Made by a program: the position numbers and the translations under genes. Below are positions 1-5,729 of a stretch of 6,151 nt of DNA, piece by piece. The notes below the pieces were generated by a model. That model was not told the DNA's origin and did no database searches. It was given only the letters and a program-made list of their open reading frames with translations. This stretch comes from Thermoanaerobaculia bacterium (GTDB taxonomy: Bacteria > Acidobacteriota > Thermoanaerobaculia > Multivoradales > UBA5704): positions 1 to 6,151 of the forward strand of contig JASLEW010000736.1 in the NCBI GenBank assembly GCA_030150965.1, in the 5' to 3' direction. Each line of letters starts with the position of its first letter. The stretch's first letter is position 1.

Positions 1-996
1 GCGGCCGGCAGCGCGCCCGCGCCCCGCGCCCATGCTCACGCCCACTCCCACGGCCACGGCGCGCACGGTCATTCACCCTCCGCGCACCCTGCGCATGCCC
101 ACTCGCACGCGCACCATGCCCACGGCCCGCGGGCCGGCGGCAGCGCCGGGCACGAGAAGCGCCTGCTGTGGACCCTGGGCCTCGCCGCCGCCTACATGCT
201 GGCCGAGGCGCTGGGCGGCTACCTGACGGGGTCGCTCGCGCTCCTCGCCGACGCCGGGCACATGCTGTCCGACGTCGCGGCGCTGGGCCTCTCGGTCTTC
301 GCCATCCGCATCGCGCGGCGGCCGCCCACCCCCACCCGCACCTACGGCCACCACCGCACCGAGATCCTGGCCGCCCTGGCCAACGGCGCCACCCTGGTGG
401 CGATCTCCATCTACGTGGTGGTGGAGGCGTGCCGCCGCCTGGCCGCGCCCCCCGAGGTCAACGCGCCGGTGATGATGGCGGTGGCCGCCGGCGGCCTGCT
501 GTTCAACATCGTCGGCCTGCACCTGCTCGCCGCCGGCCGCGAGGAGAGCCTCAACGTGCGCGGCGCCTGGCTGCACGTCGCCACCGACGCCCTGGGGAGC
601 CTGCAGACGATCGTCGCCGGCGGGCTCATCTGGGCCTTCGGCTGGCGCTGGGCCGACCCGGCGGCGTCGATCATCATCGCCCTGCTGGTGATCTACTCCT
701 CGTGGGCGCTGCTGCGCGACGCCGTCGAGGTGCTGATGGAGGGCGTCCCCCGGCATCTCGACGTGGTCGAGGTGCGCGAGGCGCTGGCCGGCGTCAACGG
801 CGTCGTCGGCGTCCACGACCTGCATATCTGGACCATCACCAGCGGCCGCGAGGCGCTCTCGGCCCACCTGGTGGTGGGGGAGGCGAGCCCGCGCGGCCAG
901 ACCCTGGAGGAGGTGCGCGGCACCATGGCCGACCGCTTCGGCATCAAGCACGTCACGGTCCAGATCGAGCAGGACGAGTGCGGCGATGGCTGCTGA
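1..996 (+). CDS. Cation diffusion facilitator (CDF) zinc-type efflux transporter, 5'-truncated by window edge
   Basis: Inner-membrane antiporter that exports Zn2+ (possibly Cd2+/Co2+) from the cytoplasm in exchange for protons; CzcD/ZitB-like. The frame is open to base 1, so the true start is upstream; 331 residues are visible. Residues 11-41 hold 14 histidines, mostly as AH, SH and GH pairs, a cytoplasmic metal-binding segment common in this family. About six membrane segments follow, near residues 55-74, 78-98, 121-142, 156-178, 190-213 and 221-240. The transport site is seen as HMLSD (H87, D91) in TM2 and HVATD (H192, D196) in TM5; this HxxxD/HxxxD set is typical of zinc-type CDFs. Residues 248-331 form the cytoplasmic dimerisation domain with VHDLHIWTI, ending in ECGDGC, whose two cysteines could bind metal. 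An internal ATG at 196 would delete TM1 and is not the start. The 3' end overlaps the next gene by 11 bp, suggesting one operon. Family assignment is secure; metal specificity is inferred. Confidence 0.95.
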   Translation, partial: AAGSAPAPRAHAHAHSHGHGAHGHSPSAHPAHAHSHAHHAHGPRAGGSAGHEKRLLWTLGLAAAYMLAEALGGYLTGSLALLADAGHMLSDVAALGLSVFAIRIARRPPTPTRTYGHHRTEILAALANGATLVAISIYVVVEACRRLAAPPEVNAPVMMAVAAGGLLFNIVGLHLLAAGREESLNVRGAWLHVATDALGSLQTIVAGGLIWAFGWRWADPAASIIIALLVIYSSWALLRDAVEVLMEGVPRHLDVVEVREALAGVNGVVGVHDLHIWTITSGREALSAHLVVGEASPRGQTLEEVRGTMADRFGIKHVTVQIEQDECGDGC

Positions 997-2161
997 CCCC
1001 GCCGCCGGTCCCGCCGGCCACGCCGCTCCCGCCGATCTTGCCGGCCGCTACGTCCGTATCGAGCGGCCGGCCGACGTGCCGGCCGCCGACCCGCACACCG
1101 TCGACGTGGCGGTGCTCGACATGAACCACGGCTGGCCCAACCTCGGCCACGATTCGCTCGTCCACCTGCTGCTCCACGGCGACCCGGCGCGCCGTGCCGA
1201 GGAGCGCCGCCGCGGCCTCACCGTGCGCGTGCTCTCCTACGACGTGCGCCGCGCCGGCATGGTGCCCGAGCCGCCGGCCGCGGACGGCGGGCGCTTCGCC
1301 CTCTACGTCGGCACCGGCGGCCCCGGCCACCTCGACCCGCGCTGCAACGACGGCGTGGCGCCGGAGAGCCAGGGCGTGCGCGAGGATCCGGCCTGGGAGG
1401 CCCCCTTCTTCCGGCTGCTCGACCGCATCGCCGCCGACCCCGGCGCGGTGCTGTTCGCGGTCTGCCACAGCTTCGGCGTCCTCTGCCGCTGGGCGGGAGT
1501 GGCGCACCCCGTGCTGCGCGGCCCGGAGAAGGGCGGCAAGAGCTCGGGGGTGAAGGAGAACGCCTGGACCGCCGAGGCCGCCGCGCACCCCTGGTTCGGC
1601 CGCTTCACCGCGCCGCACGCGGTGGAGGAGCCCTGCATCGGCCCCGGCCCCGGTCCGGCCCCCGCCGCCGGCCGCGAGGCCTGCTACGGCCGCCTGCGGA
1701 TCCTGGACAGCCGCCTCTTCGACCTGGTCGAGGAGCCGCGCCCGCTGCCCGCGGGAGCGCTGCGCATCGGCTACGAGACCCTGGGCGTCGGCGGCCCGCC
1801 GGGCGACGCCCTGACCATGCTGGAGCTGGCCCGCGATCCGTCCGGCGTCATGCCGCGGGTCTTCGGCGTCAACCACCACCCCGAGGTGGTGGACCGCGCC
1901 CGCCAGCTGGGCCTCCTGGAGGCGAAGGTGCGGCGCGGCGAGGTGAGCGCCGAGTGGGCGGCCGAGCGGCGCGCCATCCTCACCGGCCATCCCGACGAGG
2001 ACAACGACGCCCGGCTCCGGCGCACCTCGGAGACCACCCTCCTCGGGCCGCTGCGCTTCTTCCTCTACCGCGAGCTGCGGCGCCGCGCCGCGGCGCTGCG
2101 GCTGGCCTTCGACCTGCACGAAGACCAGGTCCTGCATCCGGCGGCACCCGTCTCGGCATGA
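986..2161 (+). CDS. Class I glutamine amidotransferase-like protein
   Basis: A 391-residue cytoplasmic protein with the signatures of a triad (class I) glutamine amidotransferase, the fold that hydrolyses glutamine to release ammonia for a partner synthetase. Seen: a first-strand VAVLDMNHGWPN (41-52), a GTGGPGHLDP oxyanion-type loop (109-118), the nucleophile elbow AVCHSFG with Cys160, and VNHHPEV with His298 and Glu300 completing a Cys-His-Glu triad. Known domains (CarA, GuaA, TrpG) have about 85-95 residues between Cys and His; here there are 138, implying an insertion that includes a Gly/Pro linker (219-227). No synthetase domain is fused. The ATG at 986 lies inside the CDF gene; an AGGA at 971-974 is a poor, distant ribosome site, so translation probably depends on the upstream gene. 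The stop overlaps the ATP-grasp start (ATGA), making that ligase the likely partner. It could instead be a hydrolase of gamma-glutamyl or related amides. The fold is convincing; the substrate is unknown. Confidence 0.85.
   Translation: MAADPAAGPAGHAAPADLAGRYVRIERPADVPAADPHTVDVAVLDMNHGWPNLGHDSLVHLLLHGDPARRAEERRRGLTVRVLSYDVRRAGMVPEPPAADGGRFALYVGTGGPGHLDPRCNDGVAPESQGVREDPAWEAPFFRLLDRIAADPGAVLFAVCHSFGVLCRWAGVAHPVLRGPEKGGKSSGVKENAWTAEAAAHPWFGRFTAPHAVEEPCIGPGPGPAPAAGREACYGRLRILDSRLFDLVEEPRPLPAGALRIGYETLGVGGPPGDALTMLELARDPSGVMPRVFGVNHHPEVVDRARQLGLLEAKVRRGEVSAEWAAERRAILTGHPDEDNDARLRRTSETTLLGPLRFFLYRELRRRAAALRLAFDLHEDQVLHPAAPVSA
1040..1086 (+). repeat. Inverted-repeat cluster with two alternative 9-bp stems
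   Basis: The arm GCGGCCGGC at 1063-1071 is perfectly complementary both to GCCGGCCGC at 1040-1048 (14-nt loop) and to the same sequence at 1078-1086 (6-nt loop). Two mutually exclusive GC-only hairpins could therefore form in the mRNA about 55-100 nt into the amidotransferase gene. All three arms are coding (around residues 19-34). In DNA this GC-rich such repeats arise readily, so a regulatory role is unproven. Confidence 0.35.
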
Positions 2162-3714
2162 GGCCGCAGCCGCCGTTCCCCTGGGAGCTGACGCTCGACC
2201 AGGAGATCGCCGCCTTCGAGGAGCTCAAGCCGCGCCTGCGCGACGTCTGGGCGACGCTCACCATGCGCGACGAGGAGCCCCACACCTCGGTGGTCGTCCC
2301 CTCGCTCACCCTCGACCGCGGCAGCCTGGAGAAGCTGAGCGGCGCCAGCTTCTACGAGGAGCGGCTGCTCTTCCTGCTCATCCGGCTGCGCAACCCGCGG
2401 GCGCGCATGGTCTACGTGACCTCGCAGCCGGTGCAGCCGCTGATCCTCGAGTACTACTTCCAGCTCCTGGCCGGCATCCCGGCGAGCCATGCCCGCGCCC
2501 GCCTGACCCTGCTCTGCGCCTACGACGCCTCGCCGCGCTCGCTGACCGAGAAGATCCTCGAACGGCCGCGGCTCATCCAGCGCATCCGCGACGGCATCCA
2601 GGACCGCTCCCGCGCCTACCTTACGGTCTTCAACTCCACCCCTTTCGAGCGGCGCCTCGCCGTCCTCCTGGGCATCCCGATGAACGGCGCCGACCCGCAG
2701 CTCTGCCCCCTCGGCACCAAGTCGGGCAGCCGCAAGGTCTTCCGCCAGGCCGGGGTGCCGCTGCCCGAGGGGATGGAGGACCTGCGCGACCAGGCCGACG
2801 TGGCGGCGGCGCTCGCCGAGCTGCGGCGGCGCCGCCCGGGGCTGCGCAAGGCGGTGATCAAGCTCGACGACAGCTTCTCCGGCGAGGGCAACGCCATCTT
2901 CCGCTACCCCCGCGCGGAGGCGGGCGCCGGCGCCCGGGAGGAGAGCCCGGCGGCGATCCGCGACGCCATGGCCGGCATCGAGCTGGCGGTCGCGGACGAG
3001 ACGCCGGAGAGCTACTTCGCGAAGCTGGCCGGCATGGGGGGCGTGGTCGAGGAGTTCATCGAGGGGCGGGAGAAGGTCTCGCCCAGCACCCAGCTGCGCG
3101 TGAGCCCCTACGGCGAGGTGCTGACCATCTCCACCCACGACCAGATCCTGGGCGGCCCCAGCCAGCAGGTCTTCCTGGGCTGCCGCTTCCCGGCGCGCGA
3201 CGACTACCGCATGCGCATGCAGCGCGAGGCGGTCAAGATCGGCGAGGTGCTGGCGAGCCGCGGCGTGGTGAGCCGCTTCGCCGTCGATTTCCTGCTCTGG
3301 CGCGACGAGCCCGATCTCGACTGGAACCTCGCCGCGCTGGAGATCAACCTGCGCATGGGCGGCACCACCCACCCCTACCTGGCGCTGCAGTTCCTGACCG
3401 GCGGCGCGCTGGACTCGACCACCGGCCTGTTCTCGTCGCCTTCGGGCCATTCGAAGTGCTACGTGGCGACCGACAACCTCCACTCGCCGGGCTACCGCGG
3501 CCTGCTCCCCGAGGACCTGATCGAGATCCTCACCGAGACCCGCCTGCATTACAGCCTGGGCAGCGAGTCCGGCGTGCTCTTCCACCTGATCGGCGCCGTT
3601 TCCGAGTTCGGCAAGCTGGGCATGACCGCGATCGCCGACACCCCCGAGGAGGCCGATGCGATCTACCGGCGGGCCCTGGCGGTGCTCGACCGCGAGACCA
3701 ATTACCGCGATTGA
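2158..3714 (+). CDS. ATP-grasp ligase with pre-ATP-grasp domain (PGM1-type peptide ligase-related)
   Basis: A 518-residue cytoplasmic ATP-dependent carboxylate-amine ligase: such enzymes form an acyl-phosphate and join it to an amine, giving an amide or peptide bond. Residues about 43-180 match a pre-ATP-grasp region, with MVYVTSQPVQPLILEYY (84-100), a LTEKILERPRLIQRIR stretch (129-144) and NSTPFERRLAVLLGIP (159-174). The ATP-grasp part follows: KSGSRKVFRQAGVPLP (188-203), Lys235 and a glycine loop DDSFSGEGN (237-245), hinge-like VVEEFIEG (296-303), FAVDFLL (374-380), and LEINLRMGGTTHP (394-405) with metal-binding Glu395 and Asn397. These resemble proteins annotated as peptide ligase PGM1-related, after the pheganomycin ligase. 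The chosen ATG overlaps the upstream stop (ATGA) and has no good Shine-Dalgarno, indicating coupled translation; the frame is open further upstream only because it lies under the amidotransferase. No membrane segment is seen. Ligase class is secure, PGM1-type placement likely, substrates unknown. Confidence 0.87.
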   Translation: MRPQPPFPWELTLDQEIAAFEELKPRLRDVWATLTMRDEEPHTSVVVPSLTLDRGSLEKLSGASFYEERLLFLLIRLRNPRARMVYVTSQPVQPLILEYYFQLLAGIPASHARARLTLLCAYDASPRSLTEKILERPRLIQRIRDGIQDRSRAYLTVFNSTPFERRLAVLLGIPMNGADPQLCPLGTKSGSRKVFRQAGVPLPEGMEDLRDQADVAAALAELRRRRPGLRKAVIKLDDSFSGEGNAIFRYPRAEAGAGAREESPAAIRDAMAGIELAVADETPESYFAKLAGMGGVVEEFIEGREKVSPSTQLRVSPYGEVLTISTHDQILGGPSQQVFLGCRFPARDDYRMRMQREAVKIGEVLASRGVVSRFAVDFLLWRDEPDLDWNLAALEINLRMGGTTHPYLALQFLTGGALDSTTGLFSSPSGHSKCYVATDNLHSPGYRGLLPEDLIEILTETRLHYSLGSESGVLFHLIGAVSEFGKLGMTAIADTPEEADAIYRRALAVLDRETNYRD

Positions 3715-3743
3715 GCGGATCGCCCCGGCTCGCGCGATATACT
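3711..3743 (+). promoter_or_regulatory. Weak promoter-like element ahead of the DUF2252 gene
   Basis: The 91-bp gap 3715-3805 contains a TATACT hexamer (3738-3743), five of six matches to a sigma-70 -10 box and conspicuous in this GC-rich DNA. The nearest -35-like hexamer, TTGAGC (3711-3716), overlaps the preceding stop codon but lies 21 bp away, longer than the optimal 17 bp. The element may give independent expression of the DUF2252 gene, or readthrough from the upstream operon may suffice. No terminator hairpin is evident in the gap. Confidence 0.25.
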
Positions 3744-3795
3744 GTCGCCCGCTACCCGCCGTCCGGAAGTCCTCAGAACCCATACTTTCGTGCTT

Positions 3796-3801
3796 GGAGG
3801 G
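3796..3801 (+). promoter_or_regulatory. Ribosome binding site that fixes the DUF2252 start
   Basis: GGAGGG lies five to six bases upstream of the ATG at 3806. It is the only strong Shine-Dalgarno seen before a gene in this window. It favours this ATG over the in-frame ATG at 3656, which lies inside the ATP-grasp gene, and the ATG at 3824, which begins MTIQQATQ. Confidence 0.75.
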
Positions 3802-3805
3802 AACC

Positions 3806-5665
3806 ATGAAACGCTCCTCCCGGATGACCATCCAGCAGGCGACCCAGGACTACGAAAAGTGGCTGGCGACGGAGCTGGAGATCGTTCCCGCCGACCTGGA
3901 GCTCAAGCACGAGCGCATGCGGCAGGCGATCTTCTCCTTCCTGCGCGCCACCTACTACCGCTGGGCGCAGCAGTTCCCGCACGTCTGCAGGGAGCTGTGC
4001 CGCGCGCCGCAGGTGCTGGCGGTGGGCGACCTGCACGTCGAGAACTTCGGCACCTGGCGCGACGCCGAGGGGCGCCTGGTCTGGGGCATCAACGACTTCG
4101 ACGAGACCTGGCGGCTGCCCTACACCCACGACCTGGTGCGCCTGGCCACCAGCGCCCACCTGGCGATCGCCGACGGCCACCTGGTGATCAGCGGCCGTGA
4201 GGCGTGCGAGACCCTGCTCGCCGGCTACCGCGAGGGGTTGGAGGCGAACGGCCGGCCGTTCGTGCTCGCCGAGCACTCCGCGGCGCTGCGCGAGATGGCG
4301 ACCAGGAGGCTGCGCGACCCGCAGGCGTTCTGGGACAAGCTCTCCGGCCTGCAGCCGTGGAAGGGTGAGGTGCCGCCGCGCGTGGTGCGCGGCCTCTCCG
4401 ACCTCCTGCCGCGCCCCGACCTGCCGCGGCGCATCGTGCACCGGGTCGCCGGCCTCGGCAGCCTGGGCCGCCAGCGCTTCGTCGCCATCGCCGACTGGCA
4501 GGGCGGCAAGATCGCGCGCGAGGCCAAGGCCCTGGCCCCCTCGGCGGCGGTGTGGGCCTTCGGCGGCGAGGGGATCACCAAGGTGCTCTACCGGGAGATC
4601 CTGGAGCAGTCGGTGCGCAGCGTCGATCCTTGGGTGAAGGTGCGGCGGCGGTGGATCCTCCGCCGGCTGGCGCCCGATTGCTCGCGGATCGAGCTCTCCG
4701 AGCTGCCCGAGGAGCGCGAGGAGAGCCGGCTGCTGCGCGCCATGGGCTGGGAGACCGCCAACGTCCATCTCGGCAGCCGCTCCGCCCACGGCCTGCTCCT
4801 CGACCTGGCGGCGCGCGAGGGCGACTGGCTGCACGAGGCGGCCAAGGCGATGCTGGCCGTGGTGGAGGAGGACTGGGAGTCGTGGAGGAAGCACCCGGTC
4901 GCGCCGGGCACCTCCCTCCAGGCGGTGGCGGCGGATGCCGCCCTTCGCCACCCGCATCCGGCGGCTGCGACCGCCGACGCCGAGGCGGCGGAGGACGACG
5001 ACGCGGCAGGCTCGTCCAGGGACGGCAGGGGCGGCAAGGACGGCAAGGGCGGCAAAGCGGGAAAAGGCGGCAAGGACGGTAAGGGCGGCAAGGGGGCAAA
5101 GGGCGGCAAGGCCGCCAAAGCAGCCTCCCAAAAGAATGCCAAGGGGGGCGCGCGCAAGGCCGCCAAGACGGCCTCTCAGAAAACCGCCAAGGTGGCCTCT
5201 CAGAAGTCCGCCAAGGCGGGCTCTCGGAAGTCCGCCAAAGCGGGCTCTCAGAAGTCCGCCAAGGCCGCCCGCGACACCGCGGCCGGCGATGGCGCCGCGC
5301 CGGGCGCCAGGTCCGCCAAGCCGGCCAAGAAAGCCCGGCCGGCCGAGGCCGAGGGCCTCCCGGGACCTGCCCGGGCGGCCGGCGCCGGCAAGCCCGGGAG
5401 ATCGGCCAGGGCGGGCAAGCAGGCCAAGGCGGGCAAGTCCGCCAAGAAGGGGAAGGCCGCCAGGGCGGGCAAGCAAGCCCAGGGCAAGGCCGGCAAGAGG
5501 GCCGGGAGCCGCGGGGACGCTCGGTCCGCCAAGCCCGCCAAGCCCGGCAGGGGGGCGGACGCCGCGAAGGGCGGCAAGGCCGCGGACGTCGTCAAGGACG
5601 TGGAAGCCCCGCAAGCTGCCGGCGCCGGGACGGACGCCACGGCGGAAGCGGGCGCGAGCTCCTAG
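3806..5665 (+). CDS. DUF2252 kinase-like protein with long Lys/Ala/Gly-rich C-terminal tail
   Basis: A 619-residue protein, predicted cytoplasmic, in two parts. Residues about 1-380 are a DUF2252 domain: FSFLRATYYRWAQQFP (43-58), GDLHVENFG (74-82), WGINDFDETWRLP (93-105), a glycine-rich RVAGLGSLGRQRF (213-225), REAKALAPSA with Lys241 (238-247), and VKVRRRWILRRLAPD (277-291). GDxHxxN and DFD resemble the catalytic and metal-binding motifs of aminoglycoside/choline kinases, but the glycine loop and lysine come after them rather than before. Phosphotransferase activity is therefore plausible but unproven. Residues 382-619 are low-complexity, with no Trp, Tyr, Phe, Ile, Met or Cys: an acidic patch (AEAAEDDDA, 392-400), then about 40 lysines in roughly 190 residues as GGK triplets, eight-residue SQKSAK-type repeats and PAK motifs, like histone H1 or AlgP tails. 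The tail probably binds nucleic acid or polyanions. A Shine-Dalgarno at 3796 supports the start; the gene stands 91 bp after the ATP-grasp gene on the same strand. Confidence 0.88.
   Translation: MKRSSRMTIQQATQDYEKWLATELEIVPADLELKHERMRQAIFSFLRATYYRWAQQFPHVCRELCRAPQVLAVGDLHVENFGTWRDAEGRLVWGINDFDETWRLPYTHDLVRLATSAHLAIADGHLVISGREACETLLAGYREGLEANGRPFVLAEHSAALREMATRRLRDPQAFWDKLSGLQPWKGEVPPRVVRGLSDLLPRPDLPRRIVHRVAGLGSLGRQRFVAIADWQGGKIAREAKALAPSAAVWAFGGEGITKVLYREILEQSVRSVDPWVKVRRRWILRRLAPDCSRIELSELPEEREESRLLRAMGWETANVHLGSRSAHGLLLDLAAREGDWLHEAAKAMLAVVEEDWESWRKHPVAPGTSLQAVAADAALRHPHPAAATADAEAAEDDDAAGSSRDGRGGKDGKGGKAGKGGKDGKGGKGAKGGKAAKAASQKNAKGGARKAAKTASQKTAKVASQKSAKAGSRKSAKAGSQKSAKAARDTAAGDGAAPGARSAKPAKKARPAEAEGLPGPARAAGAGKPGRSARAGKQAKAGKSAKKGKAARAGKQAQGKAGKRAGSRGDARSAKPAKPGRGADAAKGGKAADVVKDVEAPQAAGAGTDATAEAGASS
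5021..5110 (+). repeat. In-frame 9-bp tandem repeat encoding (G/D/A)-G-K triplets
   Basis: Ten consecutive nine-base units encode DGR, GGK, DGK, GGK, AGK, GGK, DGK, GGK, GAK and GGK (residues 406-435) in the DUF2252 tail. The dominant unit is GGCGGCAAG, with synonymous AAA, GGT and GGA variants. Most units are identical or nearly so, pointing to growth by slippage. Every unit keeps the reading frame and all but the first end in lysine. Confidence 0.85.
5114..5266 (+). repeat. 24-bp tandem repeat encoding A-K-x-(A/G)-S-(Q/R)-K-(S/T/N)
   Basis: Six 24-base units (starts 5114, 5138, 5162, 5186, 5210, 5234) and a partial seventh at 5258 encode an eight-residue motif spanning residues 437-487. 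Units 3 to 6 are nearly identical at DNA level: GCCAAG (GCCAAA in unit 6), then two variable codons, TCTCAG (TCTCGG in unit 5), a lysine codon and TCC or ACC. Unit 1 is more diverged, and unit 2 has lost the Ser codon and reads AKGGARKA. Shared T-ending serine codons, unusual in this gene, show recent duplication rather than selection on composition alone. Confidence 0.88.
5311..5542 (+). repeat. Dispersed direct repeats in the distal tail (RSAKPAK and RAGKQA blocks)
   Basis: The 17-bp sequence GCCAGGGCGGGCAAGCA occurs exactly at 5405-5421 and 5459-5475, 54 bp apart, both coding for ARAGKQ. A second pair starts with GTCCGCCAAG at 5311 and 5524, giving the blocks ARSAKPAK at residues 501-508 and 572-579. 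These copies lie downstream of the tandem arrays and suggest repeated internal duplication of the tail-coding DNA. Confidence 0.7.
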
Positions 5666-5671
5666 CCGGCC

Positions 5672-5685
5672 CGCCGCGCGCGGCG
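5672..5685. repeat. GC palindrome in the convergent intergenic gap
   Basis: The 64-bp gap 5666-5729 separates the stops of two convergent genes. It contains a perfect 14-bp palindrome, CGCCGCGCGCGGCG, able to form a five-pair stem with a four-base loop. No T-run follows it on either strand, so it is not a canonical intrinsic terminator. It may still help bidirectional termination. Nothing else recognisable lies in the gap. Confidence 0.35.
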
Positions 5686-5729
5686 CTCGGAACCAGAAAA
5701 GCGTCGGTTGCGGAACGGGGGCGGCGGGG

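Noticed and set aside
73..951. 292-codon minus-strand frame opposite the CDF gene
   Set aside because: Composition is His/Gly/Gln/Arg-rich with no domain, whereas the plus strand has full CDF transport motifs.
1954..2157. Upstream N-terminal extension of the ATP-grasp protein to the ATG at 1954
   Set aside because: The segment lies entirely within the amidotransferase gene and gives an Arg/Pro/Ala-rich low-complexity peptide. The ATGA overlap at 2158 is the natural start.
3210..3221. Perfect 12-bp palindrome GCATGCGCATGC
   Set aside because: It lies deep inside the ATP-grasp gene, encodes part of YRMRMQR, and has no promoter context; probably coincidental.
2065..3831. 588-codon open frame on the minus strand opposite the ATP-grasp gene
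   Set aside because: It mirrors the ATP-grasp gene and shows no family motif. Long antisense frames are expected in DNA this GC-rich, and the plus strand carries clear catalytic motifs.
5114..5266. Possible CRISPR array
   Set aside because: Units are contiguous with no unique spacers, keep the reading frame, and encode a lysine-rich protein repeat.
3773..5614. 613-codon open frame on the minus strand opposite DUF2252
   Set aside because: Its Gly/Leu-rich repetitive product is the antisense shadow of the lysine-rich tail; no motif or ribosome site supports it.
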